Below, piece by piece: positions 7,889-15,470 of a DNA stretch of 22,024 nucleotides. The position numbers and the translations under genes are program-made. How positions within the stretch are numbered: the first letter of the stretch is position 1; each line of letters starts with the position of its first letter. The notes below the pieces were generated by a model, which had not been told where the DNA came from, made no database searches, and saw only the letters and a program-made list of their open reading frames with translations. Origin of the DNA: a virus. The stretch spans positions 1 to 22,024 of the IMG/VR virus record IMGVR_UViG_3300042521_000140. One strand, 5' to 3'.

Positions 7889-9445
7889 ATGGCAAACACA
7901 ATTCGCATCAAACGCAGAGCAAACGGTGGTGGCTCTGGCGCACCCGCAACCCTTCAAAACGCTGAACTTGCGTTCAACGAACAAACCAATGTGCTGTACT
8001 ACGGCACAGGTACAGGCGGCGCTGGCGGCAGCGCAACCAGTGTCATCGCAATTGCGGGTACTGGCGCTTTCGTTGACACCTCGACAAACCAGACTATTGG
8101 TGGAACCAAGACGTTCAGTACCCCCATTACTGGTTCTGTAACTGGCAATGCTGGCACAGCTACAGCCCTTGCAACTGGACGCACTATTGCCATCACTGGC
8201 GACTTGGCCTACACCAGCGGCTCTTTTGATGGCACGGCCAACGTCACTGGCACTGGCACACTGGCGACCGTCAACAGCAACGTGGGCACTTACACCAAAG
8301 TGACCATCAACGCCAAAGGCTTGGCAACTGCTGGCTCACAAGCAAGCCTGTCTGATTTGTCTGTGCCTACGGCAGCATTCAGCTTCAACAGCCAAAACTT
8401 GACCAACCTTGCCGATCCTGTAAACGCACAGGACGCTGCAACAAAATCGTATGTGGACAGCACGGCACAAGGTTTGGACACCAAGGCATCTTGCGTTGTC
8501 GCATCTACCGCCAACATTGCCACACTCAGCGGCCTTCTGACCGTTGACGGCATTACTGTTGCTGCTGGTGATCGTGTGCTGGTGAAGAACCAAACCGCAC
8601 AAGCCGACAACGGTATTTATGTCGCAAGCGCATCGGCATGGGCACGTTCTTCTGACATGGATGTGTATTCGGAGTTTCCGGCTGCTTACACTTTTATTGA
8701 GCAAGGAACAACACAAGCCGACACAGGATGGGTCTGTACTGTCAACCAAGGCGGCACGTTGGGCACAACCCCAATTACTTGGGCGCAGTTTAGCGGCGCT
8801 GGCAGCTATACCGCTGGCACTGGCCTTACCCTTACCGGGACCACGTTTGCTCTTGCTACACCCGTTGCAGTGGCAAACGGCGGTACAGGCGTAACTACCA
8901 GCACAGGTTCCGGCGCAAACGTGTTGGCTACAAGCCCAACACTGGTTACTCCAGATCTTGGCACACCAACATCTGGCACTTTGACAAACTGTACTGGTTT
9001 GCCCGTGGCTTCCGGCATTAGCGGCTTAGGCACTGGTGTTGCCACCTTTCTTGCAACACCTTCCAGCGCAAACTTGGCCGCAGCAGTTACTGGCGAAACT
9101 GGTAGCGGAGCATTGGTATTTGCAACCAGCCCTGCTTTGGTTACTCCAGATCTTGGCACACCATCTAGCGGCACTTTGACAAGTTGCACGGGTTTGCCAT
9201 TGACCACAGGCGTTACTGGCACTCTGGCTGTGTCCAACGGTGGTACAGGCGCGACAACGCTGACTGGCTACGTCAAGGGTACTGGCACAACAGCCATGAC
9301 TGCCTCGTCTACAATTCCCAACACAGACATCACGGGATTGGGCACAATGTCAACCCAAAGCGCGGCAAGCGTTGCAATCACTGGCGGCAGCATCACAAAC
9401 CTGACCACCTTTGATGGCATTACGATTGACGGCGGCACGTTCTAA
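7889..9445 (+). CDS. Tail fibre protein with Mtd-N-like start and fibre repeats
   Basis: 518 residues, GAGGA eight bases before ATG. The start NTIRIKRRANGGGSGAP and LQNAELAFNEQTNVLYYGTG is the anchoring motif seen in Mtd-type and many other phage fibres. Residues about 60-160 are Gly/Thr/Ala-rich stalk. At about residue 175 LADPVNAQDAATKSYVDS is the classic tail-fibre repeat, followed by a domain with DRVLVKNQTAQADNGIYVAS and a Trp-containing beta segment. The end has two copies of a 65-residue module (LVTPDLGTPTSGTLT and LVTPDLGTPSSGTLT) and two NGGTGxTT motifs. No catalytic or collar tip is present, so it may be a stalk or a partner of the longer fibre downstream. Confidence 0.85.
   Translation: MANTIRIKRRANGGGSGAPATLQNAELAFNEQTNVLYYGTGTGGAGGSATSVIAIAGTGAFVDTSTNQTIGGTKTFSTPITGSVTGNAGTATALATGRTIAITGDLAYTSGSFDGTANVTGTGTLATVNSNVGTYTKVTINAKGLATAGSQASLSDLSVPTAAFSFNSQNLTNLADPVNAQDAATKSYVDSTAQGLDTKASCVVASTANIATLSGLLTVDGITVAAGDRVLVKNQTAQADNGIYVASASAWARSSDMDVYSEFPAAYTFIEQGTTQADTGWVCTVNQGGTLGTTPITWAQFSGAGSYTAGTGLTLTGTTFALATPVAVANGGTGVTTSTGSGANVLATSPTLVTPDLGTPTSGTLTNCTGLPVASGISGLGTGVATFLATPSSANLAAAVTGETGSGALVFATSPALVTPDLGTPSSGTLTSCTGLPLTTGVTGTLAVSNGGTGATTLTGYVKGTGTTAMTASSTIPNTDITGLGTMSTQSAASVAITGGSITNLTTFDGITIDGGTF
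8943..9163 (+). repeat. 26-bp perfect direct repeat pair inside the 518-residue fibre gene
   Basis: Copies at 8943-8968 and 9138-9163 are identical and 195 bp (65 codons) apart, with looser similarity over the following 35 bases. Each encodes the LVTPDLGTP module. They mark an in-frame duplication in the fibre stalk. Confidence 0.85.
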
Positions 9446-9460
9446 ATTTTTATCAACCCT

Positions 9461-9472
9461 GCCTATATAGGC
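9461..9472. other. 12-bp perfect palindrome between two fibre genes
   Basis: GCCTATATAGGC lies in the 43-base gap between the two long fibre genes. It is followed by the AAGGGAG ribosome binding site of the next gene. It is too short for a strong hairpin (four-base stem) and has no T-tract, so it is not a terminator. It could be a protein-binding site or chance. Confidence 0.35.
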
Positions 9473-9488
9473 GCGACAAGGGAGCCAT

Positions 9489-12400
9489 ATGGCAAACATC
9501 ATCAAGCCCAAGCGGTCAAACACAGCCGCAAAAGTCCCAAACACCACAGAGTTGACCAGTGGTGAGTTGGGTGTCAACATGGCCGACAAAAAAGTCTACA
9601 TCAACAACGGCACGGCTGTTGTTCAGGTGGGGGCGGGTAACCTTAGCGGCCTTGATGATGTCGCTGTATCAAGCCCAACCAACGGGCAATCACTTAGCTA
9701 CAACAGCACAACTTCCAAATGGGTGAACAGTTCAGCGGGTTCCGGAACCGTTACGAGCGTTGGAATCACGCCCGGAACAGGCGTCACTGTAAGCGGAAGC
9801 CCCATCACGACAAGTGGAAACATTGATGTTGGCTTGAGCACCAAACTTACTGCTATTGAAAACTTGTCTGGCGCGGGTTTTTTTACGCAAAACGGCAGCG
9901 GAGCAATTGCAGGGCGAACTTTGCAAGCCGGAACTGGAATCAGCATTGCTCACGGCAACGGTTCCTCACAAGACCCAACTATTACCAACACCGCACCAGA
10001 CCAGACCGTTGCTTTGACGCAGGGCGGCGCGACAACCATCACTGGTACATATCCCAACTTCACGATTTCTAGCGTCAACACGACATACAGCCTTGCCACA
10101 TCAACCGTGGCTGGTCTAGTGGAGTTGGCTTCTGACACCGCGCAAACTGTTGCGGCCAACGCTGTGACGGCTACGGCATCCAGAACCTACGGCCTACAAC
10201 TAAACGCAGCTAGTCAAGGCGTGGTCAACGTGCCTTGGACAGACACCGTGTATTCCTTGCCAGCAGCAACCAGTACGGTTCGGGGTGGTATTGAGTTAAA
10301 TTCAGACACGGCGCAAACCGTGGCCGCAAATTCAGTAACCGCCACAGCTTCCCGAACTTACGGGTTGCAGGTCAACGCAGATGGTCAAGGGGTCATCAAT
10401 GTGCCTTGGACTGACACCGTTTATTCTTTACCAGCGGCTACCAGTACGGTTCGCGGTGGTATTGAATTGGGTTCCGACACGGCGCAAACCGTGGCCGCAA
10501 ACGCAGTAACCGCCACGGCCTCAAGAACTTACGGGTTGCAAGTGAACGCAGATGGGCAAGGTGTTGTCAATGTGCCGTGGACAGACACAACGTACAGCCT
10601 TGCCACCTCAACGGTTCTTGGCTTGATTGAGTTGGGTTCCGACACGCAACAAACAGTTGCTTCAAACGCTGTCACGGCCACAGCATCCCGTTCATACGCC
10701 TTGCAAGTCAATGCGGATGCGCAGGGTGTTGTGAATGTGCCGTGGACAGACACTGTTTATTCCTTGCCAGCAGCGACCAGCACGGTTCGCGGTGGCATTG
10801 AGTTAAATTCAGACACGGCGCAAACCGTGGCCGCAAACGCAGTAAGTGCCACAGCCTCCAGAACTTACGGGTTGCAGATCAACGCAGATGGTCAAGGGGT
10901 CATCAACGTCCCTTGGACAGACACTGTTTATTCCTTGCCAGCAGCAACCAGTACGGTTCGGGGTGGTATTGAGTTAAATTCAGACACAACACAGACCGTG
11001 GCCGCAAATTCAGTGACCGCCACGGCCTCAAGAACTTACGGCTTGCAAGTCAACGCAGCGGATCAGGGTGTTGTGAACGTCCCTTGGACAGATACCGTGT
11101 ATTCCTTGCCAGCAGCTACCAGTACGGTTCGCGGCGGCATTGAGTTGGGTTCAGACACAGCGCAAACCGTGGCCGCAAATTCAGTGACCGCCACGGCTTC
11201 CCGCAGCTATGCGCTGCAAGTGAACGCAGATGGGCAAGGTGTTGTGAACGTGCCGTGGACAGACACCAACTCAGGCGGCACGGTCACAAGCGTATCTGGA
11301 ACAGGAACAGCCTCTGGCTTGTCTTTGTCCGGCACAGTTACAACAAGCGGCAACTTGACGCTATCTGGCACAGTTAATTCGTTGGCGGCTGGAACTTATG
11401 CGATAAGCATCAGCGGGAATGCGGCGACAGCAACCAACGTGGCGTACAGCGGATTGACAGGAACGGTTCCGACATGGAATCAAAACACAACGGGTTCATC
11501 AGGTTCTTGCACAGGCAATGCAGCGACAGCATCAAACGCCTCTTTGTTGAACAGCATTTCGGCAGTGAACTTGTACAACAACATGGGCAACGCCCACAGT
11601 ACAATAACGTCATTTGACGCAACTACGCCAAGTTATGGTTTTGGATACAGGTTTGTTCAAGGTAACACTAACGGCCCCGGAACAGGCGGCACACAATACT
11701 ATTCTTGGTACATCGGTTTAGGTTCGGACTATTTTGCAACAGGTGCTGGTTCATATGGCGCAATGTTTGCAGTTGACCGAAATTCAACAACGCCATATTT
11801 ATCTGTTCGATATAACGAAGCCAACAGCTTTACGGCTTGGCGAAAAATTCACGCTGGCTATGCAGACACAGCAGGTAGCGCAACCACAGCAGGTAGCGCA
11901 ACTACAGCGACTAGCGCAACTACTGCTGGAAACGTGACAGGTACAGTGGCTCTCGCCAACGGCGGCACGGGCGCGACAACAGCGGGCTCAGCAAGAACCA
12001 GCCTTGGAGCCACAACCCTTGGCGCAAACGTGTTTACGGTTCCAAACGTAACCGCAATTGCGTTTCCAAGATTCAACGCTGACAACACGGTGTCCACATT
12101 AGATGCGGCGTCATTTCGCACGGCCATTGGCGCTGGCAACGGAACGGTTACAAGTGTTGCTGTTTCAGGCGGCACAACTGGACTCACTACATCAGGCGGC
12201 CCAATTACAACCAGCGGCACAATTACTTTGGGCGGCACTCTTGCTGTTACGAACGGCGGCACAGGCGCAACAGCGGCGGCGGGGGCGCGTACAAATTTGG
12301 GCGCGACAACCCTTGGCGCAAACGTGTTCACGGTTCCAAACGTGACCGCGATTGCGTTTCCAAGATTTAACGCTGACAACACCGTTTCAACATTAGACGC

Positions 12401-13397
12401 TGCATCATTTCGCACCGCTATTGGAGCAGGCACTGGAAACGGAAACGGAACTGTCACATCAGTTGCAACATCCGGCACTGTCAGCGGCCTGACGCTTACG
12501 GGCGGCACGATTACCACAACAGGCACGATTACTTTGGGCGGCACGCTGGCGGTCACGCCTTCCAACTTTGCAAGTCAAACAGCCAAAACAGTTCTTGCTG
12601 CTCCAAATGCTGCGGATGGTGTTCCCACATTTAGGTTGTTGGTTGCATCTGACATTCCAACTCTGAACCAGAACACGGCAGGAACAGCCGCAAACGTCAC
12701 TGGAACAGTTGCAGTGGCAAATGGCGGCACGGGCGCAACCACTGCCGCTAACGCACTGACAAGCCTTGGGGCTTACCCGTCAAGCAATCCAAGCGGTTAC
12801 ATCACAAACGGTGCAGCAACAGCTTTCCCTGCTGGAACCGTGATGATGTTTGCTCAAACCGCAGCACCTACGGGTTGGACAAAATCAACAACACACGACA
12901 ACAAAGCCTTGCGCGTTGTCAGCGGCACAGCGGGAAGCGGCGGCACGGTGGCATTTACAACAGCATTCGCATCGAAAGCTGTTAGCGGAACTGTTTCTGT
13001 TGGAGTTAGCGCAGGGACACTCAGTGTTGGGGTGGGTACGTTGGCAACGGTTAGCACAACAGCTACAGGTTCTGTTGGGGCAACAACAATCTCAACATCG
13101 CAGATGCCAAGCCATCAGCATTCAAATACGGTAGGCTATACAAACGTCTTTGGAGCCGGGGCAAATGTCAGCTCTGGCGGCTATGGCGGCGGTTACAGCG
13201 GAACAATGGACAACGTACAAGCAACGGGCGGGGGAGGATCGCACAACCATTCGTTTACTGGCAACGGTCACACACACACATTTACCGGGTCGCCAAGTTT
13301 GTCTGGTTCGCCCTCTATCACTTCCGCAACATTCAGCGGCACTGCAATAAACTTGGCAGTGCAATACGTTGATGTGATTATTGCGACCAAAAACTGA
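9489..13397 (+). CDS. Long repetitive tail fibre with collar-type tip
   Basis: 1302 residues, AAGGGAG four bases before ATG. The start NIIKPKRSNTAAKVPN with ELTSGELGVNMADKKVYI parallels the previous fibre. Residues about 198-592 are seven tandem repeats of 55-57 residues. Residues about 685-795 form a domain with tandem aromatic strands ending SVRYNEANSFTAWRKIHAGY, like the pyocin-knob / fibre-head type. Residues about 824-1023 are two copies of a 98-102-residue module. From about 1112 the tip FPAGTVMMFAQTAAPTGWTK, DNKALRVVSGTAGSGG, MPSHQH, GGSHNHSF, GHTHTF and a final LAVQYVDVIIATKN is the common tail-collar type tip. His pairs probably bind metal along the trimer axis. This should be the main receptor-binding fibre. 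Confidence 0.9.
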   Translation: MANIIKPKRSNTAAKVPNTTELTSGELGVNMADKKVYINNGTAVVQVGAGNLSGLDDVAVSSPTNGQSLSYNSTTSKWVNSSAGSGTVTSVGITPGTGVTVSGSPITTSGNIDVGLSTKLTAIENLSGAGFFTQNGSGAIAGRTLQAGTGISIAHGNGSSQDPTITNTAPDQTVALTQGGATTITGTYPNFTISSVNTTYSLATSTVAGLVELASDTAQTVAANAVTATASRTYGLQLNAASQGVVNVPWTDTVYSLPAATSTVRGGIELNSDTAQTVAANSVTATASRTYGLQVNADGQGVINVPWTDTVYSLPAATSTVRGGIELGSDTAQTVAANAVTATASRTYGLQVNADGQGVVNVPWTDTTYSLATSTVLGLIELGSDTQQTVASNAVTATASRSYALQVNADAQGVVNVPWTDTVYSLPAATSTVRGGIELNSDTAQTVAANAVSATASRTYGLQINADGQGVINVPWTDTVYSLPAATSTVRGGIELNSDTTQTVAANSVTATASRTYGLQVNAADQGVVNVPWTDTVYSLPAATSTVRGGIELGSDTAQTVAANSVTATASRSYALQVNADGQGVVNVPWTDTNSGGTVTSVSGTGTASGLSLSGTVTTSGNLTLSGTVNSLAAGTYAISISGNAATATNVAYSGLTGTVPTWNQNTTGSSGSCTGNAATASNASLLNSISAVNLYNNMGNAHSTITSFDATTPSYGFGYRFVQGNTNGPGTGGTQYYSWYIGLGSDYFATGAGSYGAMFAVDRNSTTPYLSVRYNEANSFTAWRKIHAGYADTAGSATTAGSATTATSATTAGNVTGTVALANGGTGATTAGSARTSLGATTLGANVFTVPNVTAIAFPRFNADNTVSTLDAASFRTAIGAGNGTVTSVAVSGGTTGLTTSGGPITTSGTITLGGTLAVTNGGTGATAAAGARTNLGATTLGANVFTVPNVTAIAFPRFNADNTVSTLDAASFRTAIGAGTGNGNGTVTSVATSGTVSGLTLTGGTITTTGTITLGGTLAVTPSNFASQTAKTVLAAPNAADGVPTFRLLVASDIPTLNQNTAGTAANVTGTVAVANGGTGATTAANALTSLGAYPSSNPSGYITNGAATAFPAGTVMMFAQTAAPTGWTKSTTHDNKALRVVSGTAGSGGTVAFTTAFASKAVSGTVSVGVSAGTLSVGVGTLATVSTTATGSVGATTISTSQMPSHQHSNTVGYTNVFGAGANVSSGGYGGGYSGTMDNVQATGGGGSHNHSFTGNGHTHTFTGSPSLSGSPSITSATFSGTAINLAVQYVDVIIATKN
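10080..11264 (+). repeat. Seven-unit in-frame repeat array of the long fibre
   Basis: Units start at 10080, 10245, 10416, 10587, 10752, 10923 and 11094 and end at 11264. Units 1 and 4 are 165 bp (type A: TTYSLATSTV); the other five are 171 bp (type B: TVYSLPAATSTVRGGIEL). All share TASRTYGLQ or TASRSYALQ and end in NVPWTD. The order is A-B-B-A-B-B-B. Units differ by few, mostly synonymous or conservative changes, which points to growth by unequal exchange and homogenisation. Confidence 0.95.
11958..12557 (+). repeat. Duplicated 294/306-bp module in the long fibre
   Basis: Copy 1 is 11958-12251 (294 bp) and copy 2 is 12252-12557 (306 bp, with a 12-base insertion coding extra Gly/Asn/Thr). Each starts NGGTGAT and includes TLGANVFTVPNVTAIAFPRF and DAASFRTAIGAG; the 43-residue central block is identical in protein but differs at several silent positions in DNA. 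Confidence 0.9.
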
Positions 13398-13408
13398 TTG
13401 GAGCCAAT

Positions 13409-13699
13409 ATGCAAATGAAGCCAAAAAATAATTGCCCATTGAACGGGTTTGCGCCTTGCAAAGAACTTGAATGCGGTTGGTTCATCAAAGTGGCGGGTAG
13501 CAATCCCAACACGGGCGCGGAAATTGAAGAATGGGGTTGTGCTGTGGCTTGGTTGCCCATCATGCTGATTGAAAACGCGCACCAACAAAAACAGACAGGG
13601 GCGGCAGTTGAATCATTCAGGAATGAAATGGTCAAATCAAACGACTTCACCGCAAACGTCCTGTTGCAAGCTCAACAACAAGCAAGGTTGACACGATGA
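13409..13699 (+). CDS. Small Cys-containing protein of unknown function
   Basis: 96 residues; GGAG (13400-13403) is five bases before ATG 13409. The N-terminus has C9, C17 and C22 (NCPLNGFAPCKELEC), and a fourth Cys lies in EEWGCAVAW, giving a possible metal site. The second half is helical and charged. It sits between the long fibre and the fibre chaperone and overlaps the latter as ATGA, so it is co-translated with them. I do not recognise a named family; a fibre-related or chaperone-related role is inferred from position alone. Confidence 0.75.
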   Translation: MQMKPKNNCPLNGFAPCKELECGWFIKVAGSNPNTGAEIEEWGCAVAWLPIMLIENAHQQKQTGAAVESFRNEMVKSNDFTANVLLQAQQQARLTR

Positions 13700-14157
13700 A
13701 ACTGACAATTATTCCCTCAGACCAAACGGTGTATGTGGATGACAAACCCATTTCAAATCTAACTTGGAGCGGCACGCCAGATGACGTACACGCTTTGCAG
13801 TGGTTTGATGTTGAAGGGTTCATTGAATTTAAAGACAAAACAAACGCCAACGAACAAATCAGCGTTTTGCCTGAGTGGGCCAACAATGCGTATCAGGCTT
13901 GGGTTGTCAAAGACACTGAGCCGCCACCTGTTCCAACAGCGGAAGTCAACAAACAAAATGCCGTTTTCCGTCTGCAAGAAACAGATTGGGCGACCATTCC
14001 TGACGTTGCCAACCCTGCTGTCTCTAACCCGTATCTGAGCAACGCAAATGATTTTGTTGTGTATCGCAACGTGGTGCGCAACATCGCCATCAATCCGGTT
14101 CCGGGGAACTTGAATTGGCCTGTACAACCCAATGCAAACTGGACACCCGCAGAATGA
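13696..14157 (+). CDS. Tail fibre assembly protein (chaperone)
   Basis: 153 residues, ATGA overlap with the previous gene. The N-terminal half has LTWSGTPDDVHALQWFD and IEFKDKTNANEQI, a small beta domain. The second half contains FRLQETDWATIPDVANP followed by AVSNPYLSNANDFVVYRNVV and ends with NLNWPVQPNANW. The L-x-x-T-D-W ... P-x-L-x-x-x-x-D-F-x-x-Y-R-x-x-x-R pattern is characteristic of Tfa-type and related tail-fibre assembly proteins, which help the distal fibre trimerise. Placement directly downstream of the fibre genes supports this. Confidence 0.8.
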   Translation: MKLTIIPSDQTVYVDDKPISNLTWSGTPDDVHALQWFDVEGFIEFKDKTNANEQISVLPEWANNAYQAWVVKDTEPPPVPTAEVNKQNAVFRLQETDWATIPDVANPAVSNPYLSNANDFVVYRNVVRNIAINPVPGNLNWPVQPNANWTPAE

Positions 14158-14333
14158 ACACGATTAACGAAACAGAAGCCCGGTTGAACTCACATGAGGC
14201 TGTGTGTGCTTTGCGCTATGAACAAATCAACGCACGCCTTAAGAGGATTGAGAACATCATGCTAAAGACTGCTGGCATAATGATTTTGGGAATGGGTGGC
14301 ACGATTTTTTCGGCTGTGTGGATATTGAAATGA
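14154..14333 (+). CDS. XhlA-like small membrane protein (lysis-associated)
   Basis: 59 residues from ATG 14154, which overlaps the chaperone stop as ATGA; an earlier in-frame start at 14115 would overlap much more and is not preferred. Residues 1-33 are a charged helix (TEARLNSHEAVCALRYEQIN) and residues about 36-57 form one hydrophobic segment (TAGIMILGMGGTIFSAVWI). The layout of a soluble helix and a C-terminal TM is that of XhlA-type proteins that assist holin or lysin function in some phages. Similarity is by architecture rather than clear motif. Confidence 0.6.
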   Translation: MNTINETEARLNSHEAVCALRYEQINARLKRIENIMLKTAGIMILGMGGTIFSAVWILK

Positions 14334-14422
14334 AAGACTGGGCCGTTAGCTTTATTGCTGCGGCCCTACTTTGTGGGTTGGTGGTCTGGTGCGCCAAAGT
14401 ATTTGTTGAGGTGCTGCGATGA
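14330..14422 (+). CDS. 30-residue single-TM protein
   Basis: The frame from ATG 14330 to TGA 14420-14422 encodes 30 residues: a short polar start (MKDWAVS), a hydrophobic helix (FIAAALLCGLVVWCAKVFV) and a basic end (EVLR). It overlaps the gene before it and the gene after it by exactly four bases (ATGA) on each side, which is the spacing rule of the whole operon and the main reason to call it real. Two Cys lie in or near the TM segment. Role is unknown; a holin partner, antiholin or lysis-timing peptide is possible by position. It is too short for usual gene callers. Confidence 0.65.
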   Translation: MKDWAVSFIAAALLCGLVVWCAKVFVEVLR

Positions 14423-14865
14423 TTGCCGAACTTGCTGCTGCTAACGCTGCTTTTGCAGTCATCAAAGGCGCTCTAGCCAACGGCAAAGAACTGTCTGCGC
14501 TCGGCTCACGGGTGTTTGACTATTTTGACAACAAGGCAGTGATCCAAGAACGGGCCACCAAGAAGGGTGGCGGCAGCGACATGGAAGAATTCATGGCGTT
14601 GGAGCAACTGAACGCGCAAGAAGTGGAACTGCGTGAACGGATGGTCTACGCTGGCCGTCCGGGGATGTGGAGTGATTGGCAGAAGTTCCAAGCCGCTGCT
14701 GCCCGTAAGCGCAGGGAAGCCAAGGAAGAAGCCGCCAGAGAAGCAAAGAGGCGGCAGCGGCAGCTTGAAGACATGGTTGAGTACATAGCCATCGGATTGG
14801 GAGTAATCGTCCTTGCTGGCCTTCTGGTAGGCGGCATTGTTCTTTACATGAAGCACTTGAGATGA
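14419..14865 (+). CDS. Conserved phage protein with coiled coil and C-terminal TM
   Basis: 148 residues, ATGA overlaps on both sides. The N-terminus (MIAELAAANAAFAVIKGALA) is a mildly hydrophobic helix. The middle (MEEFMALEQLNAQEVELRE, then MVYAGRPGMWSDWQKFQAA) is well known to me as a pattern in environmental phage proteins but has no assigned role. Residues about 92-118 are very rich in Arg, Lys and Glu, a likely coiled coil. Residues about 122-144 form a TM helix (AIGLGVIVLAGLLVGGIVLY) with a short basic end. The coding sequence uses more G+C than the neighbouring fibre genes. A part in lysis or in membrane assembly is inferred from position next to the holin. Confidence 0.75.
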   Translation: MIAELAAANAAFAVIKGALANGKELSALGSRVFDYFDNKAVIQERATKKGGGSDMEEFMALEQLNAQEVELRERMVYAGRPGMWSDWQKFQAAAARKRREAKEEAAREAKRRQRQLEDMVEYIAIGLGVIVLAGLLVGGIVLYMKHLR

Positions 14866-15470
14866 GCGAAAAGCCTGAGTCCATCATTGACAAAGTGCTG
14901 TCCTATGTAGACAGCCCGTTCAAGCTGTTTGCCATCCTTGTGATGGGCGTGGTGGCCTTTGCCGGGTACTTCCTTTGGCAGAACCAGACCTTCATGTTTG
15001 ACGCTTACAAAGAGTCCAAGAAGCTGCCAGAGATCAACGCTGCAAGGGCCGATGATGCCAGTTCCATGCTGCTCAAAAAGACGGGCGCAACCGTGGTGGC
15101 GGTGTTCAAGGTCAACCCGTTGTTTAACAGCCGGGTGCTGTACAAAGCCTACACCAAGGACGGGCGCGACAAGACGATTGAAGACATTGATGTGGGGCTG
15201 TTCAGTCAGAACTCTGCCAACAACGCCGATGTGGTCAAACTGATGACCAACGAGATTCCGTGTAGCGAGTACCGCTATGCTCAGTCTGAGGTGGGCCTGT
15301 GGTACATCGAAAAGGGCGTGACGTTCACCTGCCGGGTCAGCGTACCGCCAGACTCGCATCGGTTTGTTGGACAGGTCACGGTCGGGTGGGCAGAACCACC
15401 GACAGACATTCAACAAGTAAAATTCATGCTGGAGATCGCCAGCGCAATGTTGACCAAAAGGGGTAATTGA
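14862..15470 (+). CDS. Membrane-anchored protein with soluble domain, unknown function
   Basis: 202 residues, ATGA overlap with the preceding gene. A short basic N-terminus is followed by a TM helix at about residues 20-40 (FKLFAILVMGVVAFAGYFLW), then a soluble domain of about 160 residues that is probably periplasmic (N-in topology with Lys before the helix). The domain has KTGATVVAVFKVNPLFNSRV and later a Cys pair (IPCSEYRYA and VTFTCRVSV) that could form a disulfide in the periplasm. It is not a known spanin: there is no long coiled coil and no embedded lipobox gene. It lies directly before the holin. No family name is assigned. Confidence 0.75.
   Translation: MSEKPESIIDKVLSYVDSPFKLFAILVMGVVAFAGYFLWQNQTFMFDAYKESKKLPEINAARADDASSMLLKKTGATVVAVFKVNPLFNSRVLYKAYTKDGRDKTIEDIDVGLFSQNSANNADVVKLMTNEIPCSEYRYAQSEVGLWYIEKGVTFTCRVSVPPDSHRFVGQVTVGWAEPPTDIQQVKFMLEIASAMLTKRGN

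Noticed and set aside
10080-11264. CRISPR array
   Set aside because: The repeats are long (165-171 bp), contiguous and in frame, and encode protein; there are no spacers.
11858-12565. Large opposite-strand ORF (235 codons)
   Set aside because: It is the mirror of the repetitive Gly/Thr/Ala fibre gene, low complexity Pro/Val/Ala, with no start signal.
7889-13397. Diversity-generating retroelement with Mtd-like fibre
   Set aside because: The fibre start resembles Mtd-type anchors, but there is no reverse transcriptase gene, template repeat or C-type lectin variable region in the window; the fibre ends in a collar-type tip.
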